Below, in pieces: positions 51,664 to 61,192 of a stretch of DNA of 64,000 nt (its first letter is position 1; each line of letters opens with the position of its first letter). The stretch is from Devosia sp. Lineage in GTDB: Bacteria > Pseudomonadota > Alphaproteobacteria > Rhizobiales > Devosiaceae. The stretch covers positions 1 to 64,000 of the forward strand of contig NZ_JACZKG010000075.1 in assembly GCF_014860165.1 (NCBI RefSeq), in the 5' to 3' direction. The translations under genes and the position numbers were made by a program. The notes under the pieces are model-generated. The model was not told the DNA's origin. It worked only from the letters and a program-made list of their open reading frames with translations, and ran no database searches.

Positions 51664-51747
51664 GTCACCCTCGGGCTTGACCCAAGGGCCCTGTACTTAC
51701 CGGGCGTGCAGCAAGTGAAGAGCCCTTGGGTCAAGCCCGAGGGTGAC
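51664..51747. repeat. Paired palindromic repeat, GTCACCCTCGGG family (copy 3)
   Basis: GTCACCCTCGGGCTTGACCC and the inverted partner TTGGGTCAAGCCCGAGGGTGAC around a 38-base centre, between the YARHG gene and the convergent exporter gene. Confidence 0.88.
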
Positions 51748-51796
51748 GGCCCCAGTTGGCGGCGTCAATGTGCGCTCACACCGATTGGAGGAGCAG

Positions 51797-51822
51797 AACG
51801 CCGGGGCTCACACCCCGGCGTT
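51797..51822. terminator. Terminator hairpin of the ABC exporter / YARHG gene pair
   Basis: AACGCCGGGG-CTCACA-CCCCGGCGTT, a perfect ten-pair stem, six bases beyond the stop of the minus-strand exporter. A short T stretch follows on the plus strand. Confidence 0.65.
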
Positions 51823-51828
51823 TCAGTT

Positions 51829-53628
51829 TCACGCGATCTTCAGCCCCTTGGTCAGCTCCAGCGCCTGCCGCTCGAACAGCCGGCGATAGATGCCGCCATT
51901 GAGGCGGATCAGTTCGGCATGGTCGCCCTCCTCGACGATACGGCCCTTGTCGAAGACCAGCAGCCGGTCGAGCGCCCGCACCGTCGACAGCCGGTGGGCG
52001 ATGACCAGCGTGGTGCGGCCGACCATCAGGCGTTCCATGGCCTGCTGGATCTGCACCTCGCTCTCGCTGTCGAGGCTCGACGTGGCTTCGTCCAGGATCA
52101 GCACCCGCGCATCGGCGAGGAACGCCCGGGCAATGGCGACGCGCTGGCGTTCGCCACCCGACAGCTTGACGCCACGCTCGCCGACCAGGGTTTCGTAGCC
52201 CTTGGGCAGGTTGAGGATGAAGTCATGCGCATTGGCCTGGACAGCCGCCAGCTCGATCTCAGCGCGCGTGGCGTCGGGACGGGCATAGGCGATGTTCTCG
52301 GCCAGCGTGCGGTGGAACAGGATAGGCTCCTGCTGCACGATGGCGATCTGGCTGCGCAGGCTCGCCTGTTTCACCTCAGCGATGTTCTGCCCGTCGATGC
52401 GAATGGCGCCGTCCTTCACGTCATAGAGACGCTGGATCAGCTTGACGAAGGTCGTCTTGCCCGAGCCTGAATGGCCGACAAGGCCCACCCGCTCGCCCGG
52501 TGCGATGGTCACCGAGAAATCGCGGTAGAGCGGCGTCGGGTGGGCGCCATACTGGAAGGTCACATGGTCGAACACGATCTCGCCCTTGCCGATGGCAATG
52601 GCTTTCGCGCCCTTGGCGTCATCGATGCCCAGCGGCGTCCGGTCGAGCGCCACCAGCTCTTCCATGTCATTGACCGCGCGCTGCAGGTTGCGGATGTGCT
52701 GGCCCACGTCCCGCAGATAGCCCTGCAGCACGAAGAACATGGCGAGCACGAAGGTGATATCGCCCGGCGTCGCCAGGCCGCGCTGCCACATCAAGAGGCC
52801 CGTGCCCAGGATGCCGGCCTGCATGGTCACCATCATGAAGCCCTGGATGGTGCCGCTCAGCGTGCCGCGCTTCCAGGTGCGGCGGGTGCGGATGTCCCAC
52901 TTGCCCAGCACATGGCGCAGCCGCTGCTCTTCCCGGTCCTCGGCGCCAAAGGCCTTCACCACGGAGTTGCAGCTCACCGCATCGGCCAGAGCGCCGCCAA
53001 GCCGGGTGTCCCAGGCGTTGGCGAGGCTGGCGGCCGGGGAGACGAAGCCCATGGACAGAGCCACCGTGACGCCGATGTAAATCACCGAGCCGAGGCCGAC
53101 GACGAGACCCATGACAGGCCAGTAGGAGCCGAGGATGACCGTGGCGCCGACCAGCATGACAATGGATGGCAACAGCGCGATCAGCAGCACGTCGTTGAGC
53201 GAATCGAGCGCCCACATGCCGCGGGTGATCTTGCGGACGGTGGAGCCGGCAAAGCTGTTGGCATGCCAGTCGGTCGAGAAGCGCTGCACCCGGTGGAAGC
53301 CGTTGTTGACGATGTCGGCCATCATGCGGATCGTCAGCCGGATGATGCCCTGGAAGATGAACCAGCGCAGGATGACGCTGGCCAGCCCCAGGCCGACCAC
53401 GATGGCAAAGGCGCGCAGGGCCGCGTCCGCGCCGCTGCCGGTGCCCCCGGCAATGGCGTCGACGATCTGGCCTGAAAACACCGGTACCATGACTTCGGCA
53501 AGCGTCGAGGCGATCACCAGCACGCAGATGATGGCGATCAGCGCCGGCCGGCCCGACCAGTGGCGGAAGGTGAAGCCGAGCACGTTGCGATAGGCATCGG
53601 CGCGGAAATCGAGTTTCTTGCGACTCAT
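51829..53628 (-). CDS. ABC exporter, fused permease and ATPase (MsbA/multidrug type)
   Basis: 599 residues: about six membrane helices in residues 25-320, then an ATPase domain with Walker A GHSGSGKTT, signature LSGGERQRVAIARA, Walker B LILDEATSSLD and H-loop IAHRLSTV. This is a homodimeric half-transporter exporting lipids, drugs or glycans. The substrate is not readable. Neither upstream nor downstream neighbours give a hint. Confidence 0.9.
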   Translation of the reverse strand: MSRKKLDFRADAYRNVLGFTFRHWSGRPALIAIICVLVIASTLAEVMVPVFSGQIVDAIAGGTGSGADAALRAFAIVVGLGLASVILRWFIFQGIIRLTIRMMADIVNNGFHRVQRFSTDWHANSFAGSTVRKITRGMWALDSLNDVLLIALLPSIVMLVGATVILGSYWPVMGLVVGLGSVIYIGVTVALSMGFVSPAASLANAWDTRLGGALADAVSCNSVVKAFGAEDREEQRLRHVLGKWDIRTRRTWKRGTLSGTIQGFMMVTMQAGILGTGLLMWQRGLATPGDITFVLAMFFVLQGYLRDVGQHIRNLQRAVNDMEELVALDRTPLGIDDAKGAKAIAIGKGEIVFDHVTFQYGAHPTPLYRDFSVTIAPGERVGLVGHSGSGKTTFVKLIQRLYDVKDGAIRIDGQNIAEVKQASLRSQIAIVQQEPILFHRTLAENIAYARPDATRAEIELAAVQANAHDFILNLPKGYETLVGERGVKLSGGERQRVAIARAFLADARVLILDEATSSLDSESEVQIQQAMERLMVGRTTLVIAHRLSTVRALDRLLVFDKGRIVEEGDHAELIRLNGGIYRRLFERQALELTKGLKIA

Positions 53629-54084
53629 ATTGGCAGCCCGGTTCCGTTATCCGGCAACCGGCCCTCAAAAGCAGGGGATGAAAGGCGCAGCCGGAACGGG
53701 AGGCAAAATGATCCCGTCAGATCATCAGGGCTGCGAAAGGAAGAAACCGCGGGCGGCGGTCCTCGGTCTGGCCGAGGAGGGCCGCGGATGGAAACGACCT
53801 AACGTCGTTTGTCGCCCAGCGGGAGGGGGATGAATGTCACTGCCATACAACGCCTCCCTGGTTCGAAATCTGAAGCGGTGGACGGTTTGTACCCAAACCG
53901 TTCGGGCTTGCCAACAGGGTATTTTGCAGCGTTGCAGTGGTGATGCGCGAAAGCCACAGCCCAATGCACCGCCGTGCCTCAAGCACCGGACGGCGCACCT
54001 ATTGTCCGGGGTGTTGGGAGGCACAGTGGGGGGCCAACCATACCGCCCTTGATCCCCCGCAGGGCGCGGGGGTCAATGTGAGGG
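53629..54084. other. Gene-free intergenic region
   Basis: 456 bases with no supportable gene. A frame on the plus strand (53834-54052) lacks a ribosome binding site and any family resemblance. The segment contains the exporter promoter region and, at its right end, an inverted repeat listed separately. Confidence 0.5.
54049..54076. repeat. Inverted repeat TTGAT-CCCCCGC ... GCGGGGG-TCAA
   Basis: CCCCCGC (54054-54060) pairs with GCGGGGG (54066-54072), and the flanks TTGA and TCAA also pair. It lies just beyond the stop of the small membrane protein gene and may end its transcript. A degenerate relative is near 50124-50150. Confidence 0.55.
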
Positions 54085-54219
54085 TCAGCGATCGTGGGAC
54101 TGGTCGGCCCGATAGACCTCGATGCCACGCGTCGACCATTGCGCATAGGCCAGCGCCAGCATGAAAGTGCCGAACAGCGCGCCGACGGCGACGGTGAGCA
54201 GAGTAAGGTTGGCAGCCAT
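54085..54219 (-). CDS. 44-residue single-pass membrane protein
   Basis: Starts MAANLTLLTVAVGALFG after AAGGAAA on the minus strand. One strong membrane helix (about residues 5-26) is followed by a short polar tail (STRGIEVYRADQSHDR). Too small for most gene finders. Codon use and the ribosome binding site look normal. I recognise no family. Small proteins of this shape often act as subunits or regulators of membrane complexes, which is inference only. Confidence 0.55.
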   Translation of the reverse strand: MAANLTLLTVAVGALFGTFMLALAYAQWSTRGIEVYRADQSHDR

Positions 54220-54376
54220 TGTAGTTTCCTTTGTGACGCTGCCAAACCTGCACCAACCGCCGCTGCCACCACCTTGATCCAGGTCAATTTGATTTTCGGA
54301 TACATGGCTGTGGCGCCGATCCCAACCGGCGGCTAGGCTCCGGCCAACCGATTCAAGACCAAGAGGCATTCGCCCA

Positions 54377-55609
54377 ATGACCATCGATCCCATCAAGCTC
54401 GACAAGCTCGCCCAGGTTGCCATCAAGGTAGGCCTGCAACTGGCCGAGGGCCAGGACCTGATCATGACCGCGCCGATGACCGCCGCGCCGCTGGTCCGCC
54501 GCATCACCGAGCATGCCTACAAGGCCGGGGCGGGCCTGGTGACCACCATCTATTCGGACGAGGAGGCGACCCTCGCCCGCTACAAGCACGGCAACAATGC
54601 CAGCTTCGACAAGGCCGCCGGCTGGCTCTATTCGGGCATGGCCGAGGCCTTCAGGAACAATGCGGCGCGCCTCGCCATATCAGGCGACAATCCGATGATG
54701 CTGGCCGGCCAGGACCCCGACAAGGTGACCCGTGCCATGCGCGCCAATTCGGCGGCCTACAAGCCGGCTTTGCAGCTCATCACCGGCTTCGACATCAACT
54801 GGAATATCGTCTCCTATCCCGGTGCCGCCTGGGCCAAGCTGGTCTTCCCCAATGACAGCGAGGAAGAGGCGGTGACCAAGCTGGCCGACGCCATCTTCAA
54901 GGCGTCGCGCGTCGACCAGGACGATCCGATCGCCGCCTGGAAAGACCACAATGCCAACCTCAAGAAGCGCTGGACCTGGCTCAACGGCAAGGCTTTCTCC
55001 GCGCTCAAATATACTGGCCCGGGCACCGACCTCACCGTCGGCCTAGCCGATGGACACCGCTGGAAGGGTGGCGCGTCAGAGGCCAAGAACGGCATCACTT
55101 GCAACCCCAATATCCCGACCGAGGAGGTCTTCACCACGCCGCACAAGCTGCGCGTGGAAGGCCATGTCGCCGGCACCAAGCCGCTCAGCCACAATGGTGC
55201 GCTGATCGAGGACATGCAGGCCCGCTTCGAAGGCGGCCGCCTGGTGGAATTCAAGGCGAGCAAGAACCAGGACCTGTTCAACAAGGTGCTCGACACCGAC
55301 GAGGGCGGGCGTCGTCTCGGCGAAGTGGCGCTGGTGCCGCACTCCTCGCCCATTTCGGCCTCGGGCATCCTGTTCTTCAACACGCTCTACGACGAAAACG
55401 CCTCCTGCCACATCGCGCAGGGCCAGTGTTATTCGGACTGCTTCATCAACGGCAAGGATCTCAGCCAGGAGCAGATTTCCGCCCAGGGCGGCAATACGTC
55501 CAACATTCACATTGACTGGATGATCGGCAGCGACAAGATCGACATCGATGGCGTCCATGCCGATGGCAGCACGGAACCGGTGATGCGCGGCGGCGAGTGG
55601 GCTAACTAG
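54377..55609 (+). CDS. Aminopeptidase, peptidase family M29
   Basis: 410 residues starting at ATG (MTIDPIKLDKLAQVAIKVGLQL). The M29 features are the N-terminal alpha/beta domain ending near residue 120 and the C-terminal catalytic part with NIPTEEVFTTPHKLRVEGHV, FEGGRLVEF, EVALVPHSSPIS and HIDWMIGS, which contain the glutamate and histidine metal ligands of thermophilic aminopeptidase T-type enzymes. Cytoplasmic, two-metal, probably dimeric. Confidence 0.9.
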   Translation: MTIDPIKLDKLAQVAIKVGLQLAEGQDLIMTAPMTAAPLVRRITEHAYKAGAGLVTTIYSDEEATLARYKHGNNASFDKAAGWLYSGMAEAFRNNAARLAISGDNPMMLAGQDPDKVTRAMRANSAAYKPALQLITGFDINWNIVSYPGAAWAKLVFPNDSEEEAVTKLADAIFKASRVDQDDPIAAWKDHNANLKKRWTWLNGKAFSALKYTGPGTDLTVGLADGHRWKGGASEAKNGITCNPNIPTEEVFTTPHKLRVEGHVAGTKPLSHNGALIEDMQARFEGGRLVEFKASKNQDLFNKVLDTDEGGRRLGEVALVPHSSPISASGILFFNTLYDENASCHIAQGQCYSDCFINGKDLSQEQISAQGGNTSNIHIDWMIGSDKIDIDGVHADGSTEPVMRGGEWAN

Positions 55610-55635
55610 GGGCGCAAAGCGCCAGGGGGACGAGC

Positions 55636-56082
55636 ATGAAGAGACTGCTGTCGACTTTGATCCTCGTCGCCCTGGCGCAACCGGCCCTGGCGCAGACGGT
55701 GCTGGAGAGCGATTTCACCATTTCGGTGCCTAATGGCTCGGGCGATCCGGTGGTGGAAAGCACGACGCTGGTGCCGCTGCTGGCCGGCACCTGCTACAAT
55801 TGGCACCTGCGCCTGGGCAAGGTGAAGGGCGATATCGAAGTCACCGAGATCTATAGGCTGCCCGCGGCGCCCGAGACCTGGGGGCTGAGCGAGGGCAGCG
55901 ATATCGTCGTGTCCGACGACAAGCTGTCGGCGACTTCTACCCTCTCGCTGACGCCCGAGGACGGCTGGATCGCCAGCGGCTGGTGCGTGTCGGAAGGCGA
56001 CCCGGAAGGGGATTACACGTTCGAGATCAGGTCCGGCGACAAGCTGCTGGAGACCTTCGAGTTTGAGCTGCGGGCGATGTAG
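55636..56082 (+). CDS. Secreted protein of unknown function
   Basis: 148 residues with a signal peptide ending near ALAQ (residue 20). The mature part is beta-rich with two cysteines (AGTCYNWHLRL, ASGWCVSEGD) and resembles an immunoglobulin-like or similar periplasmic fold. I recognise no family. It lies 26 bases after the aminopeptidase gene in the same direction and may be cotranscribed, but a joint function is not evident. Confidence 0.65.
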   Translation: MKRLLSTLILVALAQPALAQTVLESDFTISVPNGSGDPVVESTTLVPLLAGTCYNWHLRLGKVKGDIEVTEIYRLPAAPETWGLSEGSDIVVSDDKLSATSTLSLTPEDGWIASGWCVSEGDPEGDYTFEIRSGDKLLETFEFELRAM

Positions 56083-56083
56083 C

Positions 56084-57358
56084 CTACCCCCTGAACTCGT
56101 TCTCCCGGATGCTTTCCGGCTTCATCTGGATCGAAAACCCCGGCAGCTTCGGTGGCATGTAGGCGGCGTTCCGGATGTCGCACGGCTCGATGAAATGCTC
56201 GTGCAGGTGGTCGACATATTCGATCACGCGGCCTTCCTTGGTGCCCGATACGACCAGATAGTCGATCATGCTGAGATGCTGCACATATTCGCAGAGGCCC
56301 ACGCCGCCGGCATGCGGCCAGACCGGCAGGCCGAACTTGGCCGCCATCAGCAGCACGCTCAGCACTTCATTGAGCCCGCCAATGCGGCAGGCGTCGATCT
56401 GGACGATGTCGATGGCGCCGTCCTTGATGAACTGCTTGAACAGGATGCGGTTCTGGCACATTTCGCCGGTCGCCACCTTGACCGGTGCGATGGCCGCCCG
56501 GATCGCCTTATGGCCGGACACATCATCAGGGCTGGTCGGCTCCTCGATGAAATAGGGATTGAAGCGGCTGAGCGCCTTGACCCAGTCGATAGCCTGGTCG
56601 ACCTCCCACACCTGGTTGGCGTCGATCATCAGGAACCGGGCCGGGCCCATGATGGAGCGGACGATTTCGAGCCGGCGGATATCGTCGTCGAGATCACGCC
56701 CGACCTTCATCTTGATGTGGTTGAAACCCTCGGCCACCGCTTCGGTGGCCAGCCGTGTCAGCTTCTCGTTGGAATAGCCCAGCCACCCCGCCGAGGTGGT
56801 GTAGCACTGGTAGCCCTCGGCCTTGAGCGTCGCCATGCGCTCGGCCTTGCCCGCCTCGGCCTCGCGGAAGATTGCCAGCGCTTCTGCTGGCGTGATGGCG
56901 TCGGTGAGGTAGCGGAAGTCGATGATATCGACGAGCTGTTCGGGCGTCATGTCGGCCACCAGCTGCCAGACGGGCTTGCCGGCGTCCTTGGCCAGAAGAT
57001 CCCACACGGCGTTGACCACCGCGCCGGTGGCCAGGTGCATGGCGCCCTTGTCCGGGCCGATCCAGCGCAGCTGGCTGTCGCCAGTCACATGCCGCCAGAA
57101 CCGACCGGGATTTTCGGCGATCCAGGAGAGCTCCAGCCCGACCACGCGGCTTTCCAGCGCCCTTATCGCGGCCACCACCACTTCATTGCCGCGGCCGATG
57201 GTGAAGGTCAGCCCATGTCCCTCATGCGTCCCATCCGTGCCGAGGATCACATAGGCGGCCGAATAGTCCGGATCGGGGTTCATCGCATCGGACCCATCGA
57301 GCGAGGCCGAGGTGGGGAAGCGGAGATCGTGGGTGGAAAGTGAGGTGATCCTGGTCAT
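56084..57358 (-). CDS. L-fuconate dehydratase (enolase superfamily)
   Basis: 424 residues. The opening TRITSLSTHDLRFPTSASLDGSDAMNPDPDY matches L-fuconate dehydratases, including human ENOSF1. The KxK acid/base motif HIKMKVG, metal ligands in MIDANQ, FIEEPTSPDD and ATGEMCQN, and WPHAGGVG are all intact. It removes water from L-fuconate to give 2-keto-3-deoxy-L-fuconate in the oxidative L-fucose route. The other pathway genes lie at 58.3-64 kb, separated by a plus-strand diguanylate cyclase gene. Confidence 0.9.
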   Translation of the reverse strand: MTRITSLSTHDLRFPTSASLDGSDAMNPDPDYSAAYVILGTDGTHEGHGLTFTIGRGNEVVVAAIRALESRVVGLELSWIAENPGRFWRHVTGDSQLRWIGPDKGAMHLATGAVVNAVWDLLAKDAGKPVWQLVADMTPEQLVDIIDFRYLTDAITPAEALAIFREAEAGKAERMATLKAEGYQCYTTSAGWLGYSNEKLTRLATEAVAEGFNHIKMKVGRDLDDDIRRLEIVRSIMGPARFLMIDANQVWEVDQAIDWVKALSRFNPYFIEEPTSPDDVSGHKAIRAAIAPVKVATGEMCQNRILFKQFIKDGAIDIVQIDACRIGGLNEVLSVLLMAAKFGLPVWPHAGGVGLCEYVQHLSMIDYLVVSGTKEGRVIEYVDHLHEHFIEPCDIRNAAYMPPKLPGFSIQMKPESIRENEFRG

Positions 57359-57476
57359 TTCAAACTCGACTGAAACTGAAAATGCGGCGCTGCGATGCGT
57401 TAAGTATGCGGATTAACCCAGGCGGAGCCCCTGGCGTGACATTGTCCTGTCGCAGGTTGGACCACGGGGATGCGGA

Positions 57477-58268
57477 GTGTCGGGCAAGATCTTTGGGCAG
57501 AGCTATCGACGCTTCTACGCCTGGCTGCTGCGGCTGGGCCGCGTGCGCGCGATGCTGCTGGGCACCACAATCGCGATCACGACATCGGTGCTGGTCACCG
57601 CGCTGGTCATGGCCGTGATCCCCGGCTCCAGGGACTTCTTCTGGTACAACATGATCGTTGCGGTCGTGTCGCCGCTGGTCAGCGCCCCCGGCCTGACGCT
57701 GGTTGCCATTTCCATGGTCTACCAGCTCAACGCGGCCCAGACCGCGCTGACGCTGGCGGCCGAAACCGATGCGCTGACCGGCGTTTCCAACCGCCGCTCC
57801 TTCATGGCGCAGGCCGAACTGGCCTTCGCCCAGACCCAGGCGGGCGGTCCGCCCTTCGCTGTGATCATGCTCGATATCGATCACTTCAAGGCCATCAACG
57901 ACAACCACGGGCATATCGTGGGCGATGACGTGCTGCGCGATGTGGCGCATGCCTGCAAGGCGGCGCTGCGGGGCAGCGACTGCTTCGCCCGGTTCGGCGG
58001 CGAGGAGTTCGTCGCCCTGCTGCGCGTGACCGATACGGCCAGCGCGGCGGTCGTCGCGGAAGGCCTGCGCAAGACTGTCGCGGCGCTGGCCTTCGAAAGC
58101 CGGACGCCGCCAGCCGTGACAGTCAGCCTGGGAGTCGCCGGTTATCTTCCGGGCAGCGAGAGCCTGCATGATATCCTCAATGAAGCCGATCGGCAGCTCT
58201 ATGCCGCCAAGGCCGCCGGCCGGAACCGGGTAATGGTGGCCGGCGGTGGCATGCGCCAGGCGTCCTGA
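57477..58268 (+). CDS. Membrane diguanylate cyclase (GGDEF)
   Basis: 263 residues from a GTG start preceded by GGGGA. Two membrane helices (about 27-48 and 57-80) are followed by a GGDEF domain from residue 92: DALTGVSNRR, LDIDHFKAIND, GGEEF at 174-178 and an inhibitory RxxD site (RGSD, 165-168) exactly five residues before. It should make cyclic-di-GMP. It is divergent from the fuconate dehydratase gene and convergent with the SDR gene (two bases apart), so it interrupts the fucose locus. Confidence 0.9.
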   Translation: MSGKIFGQSYRRFYAWLLRLGRVRAMLLGTTIAITTSVLVTALVMAVIPGSRDFFWYNMIVAVVSPLVSAPGLTLVAISMVYQLNAAQTALTLAAETDALTGVSNRRSFMAQAELAFAQTQAGGPPFAVIMLDIDHFKAINDNHGHIVGDDVLRDVAHACKAALRGSDCFARFGGEEFVALLRVTDTASAAVVAEGLRKTVAALAFESRTPPAVTVSLGVAGYLPGSESLHDILNEADRQLYAAKAAGRNRVMVAGGGMRQAS

Positions 58269-58270
58269 CC

Positions 58271-59002
58271 TCAGGCCGTCCAGCCCCCGTCGATGATGTG
58301 AACCTGCCCTGTCGTATAGGTGGCACCCGCCAGGTAAACCGCCAGGTCCGCGACCTCGTCGGGTCGCGCGATCCGCCCGATCGGCTGGCGGGCGATGAAG
58401 GCCTTCCTGGCCGCCTCGAAATCGCCCGTAGCATGCCAGCGCTCGTGCAGGCTGGGAGAATCCACCGTGCCCGGCGCGATGGCATTCACGCGGATGCCCT
58501 GCGTCGTATAGTCGGCGGCAATGGACTTGGTCAGCCCGATCACCGCGGCCTTGGAAATGGTATAGGCCGCCCGGTTGGGCACGCCCTTCACCGAGCTGGC
58601 CACCGTCGCCATGTTGATGATGCAGCCATCTTTGCGCGCAAGCATTTGCGGCAGCACCGCCTGGATGGTGCGGATCTGCGCCTTGATGTTGAGGTCGAAG
58701 GCGAAATCGAGGTCCTTGTCGCTCATTTCCAGCACCGTGCCGGAATGGACCACGCCGGCGCAGTTGAACAGCACGTCGATATGGCCGATCTCTGCCACCG
58801 CCTGGTTCACGGCCTCAGCGGAGAGCACGTCGAGCACCCTCGTCGTCACGCCGGCCATGCCCTCGAGTTCGGCCAGCTTGCCGGCATTGATATCGGTGGC
58901 GATCACCTTCGCCCCGGCCCGCACAAAGGCTTCGACCGAAGCGCGGCCGATACCCTGGGCAGCGGCGGTGATGAGGACGATTTTGCCTTTGAGGTCGGCC
59001 AT
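58271..59002 (-). CDS. Short-chain dehydrogenase, 2-keto-3-deoxy-L-fuconate dehydrogenase-like
   Basis: 243 residues of a classical SDR: the glycine motif appears as TAAAQGIGR instead of TGxxxGIG, then VIATDINAGKLAEL, NCAGVV, the catalytic serine region MATVASSVKG and YTISK. The TAAAQGIG variant and IATDIN are typical of the BDH2-like subgroup that oxidises 2-keto-3-deoxy-L-fuconate. It is the last gene of the ABC transporter operon, matching the dehydratase at 56.1 kb. Confidence 0.87.
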   Translation of the reverse strand: MADLKGKIVLITAAAQGIGRASVEAFVRAGAKVIATDINAGKLAELEGMAGVTTRVLDVLSAEAVNQAVAEIGHIDVLFNCAGVVHSGTVLEMSDKDLDFAFDLNIKAQIRTIQAVLPQMLARKDGCIINMATVASSVKGVPNRAAYTISKAAVIGLTKSIAADYTTQGIRVNAIAPGTVDSPSLHERWHATGDFEAARKAFIARQPIGRIARPDEVADLAVYLAGATYTTGQVHIIDGGWTA

Positions 59003-59055
59003 AGGAGATTCCTGAATGAAGGTGGGCCGGGCGATTTGCGCCCGGCCCGTTGATC

Positions 59056-60000
59056 TTAGTCGTACAGCACGGCCGCGATCTTGGGATCGGTCATGTTGGT
59101 CTTGTCATAGTAGTAGAAGCCGGTGTCGATGATGGCGGGCAGGGTTTCGCCCTTGAGCGCGCTCACGGCGGCCTGGACGGTCTGGTAGCCGATGCCGACC
59201 GGGTTCTGGGTGATGGCGCCGGCGATGACGCCGCTCTCGATCAGGGCCTTCTGGGCAGCGCCAGAGTCGTAGCCGATGATGACGACATTGCTGCCCAGTT
59301 CCTGCTTGCCATTGGCAACGCCGAGGACCGAACCTTCATTGGCGCCGAAAATGCCCTTGAGGTCCGGATTGGCGAGCAGGATCGACTTGGTGATTTCGGT
59401 CGACTGCAACTGGTCGCCGCCGCCATACTGCACCGAAACGACTTCGATGTTCGGATAGGCTTCCTTGATCCGGTTCGAGAAGCCTTCCACGCGGTCGATG
59501 CCCGTGCGGCTGGTCTGGTCATGTGCCACGATGGCAACCTTGCCTTCGCCGCCGATCAGTTCGGCCATCACGTCGGCGGCCAGGGCAGCTGCGGCCACGT
59601 TGTCGGTGGTGGCAGTGGTCAGCGGGATGTCGCTATCGACGCCGGAGTCGAAGGCGATGACCGGGATGCCGGCATCCTTGGCCTGCTGCAGCAGCGGCGT
59701 TGCGGCCTGGCTGTCCAGGGCGGCAAAGCCGATGGCCGAGGGCTTGCGCGACAGCGCGGCGGCCAGCATGTCCATCTGGCGGTCGACCTGGCTTTCGGTT
59801 TCCGGACCTTCGAAGGTCACGGTCACGCCGAGATCGGCAGCGGCCTGGTCCGCGCCGGCCTTCACGGCCTGCCAGAACTGGTGCTGGAAGCCCTTGGAAA
59901 TCAGGGCGATGTCATAGGCGTCCTGTGCGGTGGCAGCGCCGCCTGCGGTCAGGAGTGCAAGTGCGCTGATGGCGCCAAGCAGGGTACGTCTGGTAAGCAT
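59056..60000 (-). CDS. Periplasmic sugar-binding protein, RbsB-like (probably for L-fucose)
   Basis: 314 residues with GGGAGG upstream. The signal peptide starts MLTRRTLLGAISALALL, has a twin-arginine-like RRTLL and ends near ATAQ, so Tat or Sec export is possible. The mature part is a type I periplasmic binding fold (LISKGFQHQFWQAVKAGADQ, FDSGVDSDIP, IFGANEGSVLG). It belongs to the CUT2 transporter encoded upstream. Neighbouring fuconate enzymes point to L-fucose or a related 6-deoxysugar. Confidence 0.88.
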   Translation of the reverse strand: MLTRRTLLGAISALALLTAGGAATAQDAYDIALISKGFQHQFWQAVKAGADQAAADLGVTVTFEGPETESQVDRQMDMLAAALSRKPSAIGFAALDSQAATPLLQQAKDAGIPVIAFDSGVDSDIPLTTATTDNVAAAALAADVMAELIGGEGKVAIVAHDQTSRTGIDRVEGFSNRIKEAYPNIEVVSVQYGGGDQLQSTEITKSILLANPDLKGIFGANEGSVLGVANGKQELGSNVVIIGYDSGAAQKALIESGVIAGAITQNPVGIGYQTVQAAVSALKGETLPAIIDTGFYYYDKTNMTDPKIAAVLYD

Positions 60001-60120
60001 TTGAAGTCCTCCCTTAGAGTGTGAATTCGTCTTCTGGCGAGGCCTGATCCGGCCTTCTTGTTGGCATCCTCGGGCGCGATCCTTCCGGATCGGCCTTCGG
60101 GCGCGGGGGATCGTCGGCGC

Positions 60121-61116
60121 CTAAAGTGTACGGCGCCGCAGGATATCGGCGTAGACCGCCAGGATGATGATCAGTCCGGTCACGACCGTCTGCCATTCCT
60201 GGGGGACCGAAAGGATGCGCAGGCCATTGGCCAGCACGGAGATGATGAGGGCGCCGATCAGCGTGCCGATCACGGTGCCGCGGCCGCCCGAAAGCGACGT
60301 ACCGCCAATGACCACTGCCGCGATGGCGTCGAGTTCATAGCCCTGGCCCAAGGCGGGCTGCGCCGAATTGAGGCGGCTGGCAATGAGCAGGCCCGCGACG
60401 CCGCAGATGCCGCCAGCGGTGGCATAGACGGCGATCTTCCAGCGATCGATGTTGACGCCCGAGAGGCGAACGGCTTCCTCATTGGAGCCCAGCGCAAAGG
60501 TGTAGCGGCCCAGTTGCGTCTTCCCCAGCACGAAGGCGGCCAGCAGCGCCACCACGAACAGGATCAGTACGCCATTGGGGAGCGGCACGGCGGGGAATAT
60601 CGTCCCCACCCAGGAGCCCAGCGCGATCTGGTTGAAACCCGGCGTGTCGTTGAAATAGATCGGCTTGGTGCCTGAAATGACCAACGACAGACCCTTGAGG
60701 ATCAGCATCATGCCCAGGGTTGCGATGAAGGGCGGCACCTTGAGCTTGGCGATGATCGTGCCCGAGACCAGGCCGCAGGCCGTGCCGGCCAGGATCGAGG
60801 CGACGATGCCCAGCGGCAGAGGCAGACCGAGATAGGTCAGCACCACGCCGGTGATCACCGCGCAGAAGGTCATCAGCGTCCCGACGCTGAGGTCGATGCC
60901 GCCGGTGATGATCACCAGCGTTGCCGCGATGGCGAGCACGCCATTGACCGAGGTGGCCTGCAGGATGGCCAGCACGTTCTGCGTCTGCATGAAGTTGGGC
61001 GAGGCGATCGAGAACACCACGATCAGCGCGATGAGGCCCGAGAAAGCCAGCAGCCGATGGAACGCACCCGAGATGCGAACGCCGGACTTGGTGGCGGGAG
61101 CAGTGGTGTCAGTCAT
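60121..61116 (-). CDS. Sugar ABC transporter permease, RbsC-like
   Basis: 331 residues with about ten helices and the motifs GIDLSVGTLMTFCAV and ELDAIAAVVIGGTSLSGG of CUT2 permeases. A single permease gene, so it probably forms a homodimer, unlike the YtfT-YjfF pair at 18-20 kb. The 120-base gap to the binding-protein gene contains a small CGATCC-TTCC-GGATCG hairpin. Confidence 0.9.
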   Translation of the reverse strand: MTDTTAPATKSGVRISGAFHRLLAFSGLIALIVVFSIASPNFMQTQNVLAILQATSVNGVLAIAATLVIITGGIDLSVGTLMTFCAVITGVVLTYLGLPLPLGIVASILAGTACGLVSGTIIAKLKVPPFIATLGMMLILKGLSLVISGTKPIYFNDTPGFNQIALGSWVGTIFPAVPLPNGVLILFVVALLAAFVLGKTQLGRYTFALGSNEEAVRLSGVNIDRWKIAVYATAGGICGVAGLLIASRLNSAQPALGQGYELDAIAAVVIGGTSLSGGRGTVIGTLIGALIISVLANGLRILSVPQEWQTVVTGLIIILAVYADILRRRTL

Positions 61117-61192
61117 GATTGGTCTCCGCGGTGCGGTGCTTGCGGCCCCCTTTTGGGGGCGCTTGGTTGGTGTGAAGTTTCACAACCACGGC

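Noticed and set aside
53834-54052. A 72-codon plus-strand frame in the gap after the exporter gene.
   Set aside because: No ribosome binding site, cysteine- and proline-rich random-looking product and no recognisable domain.
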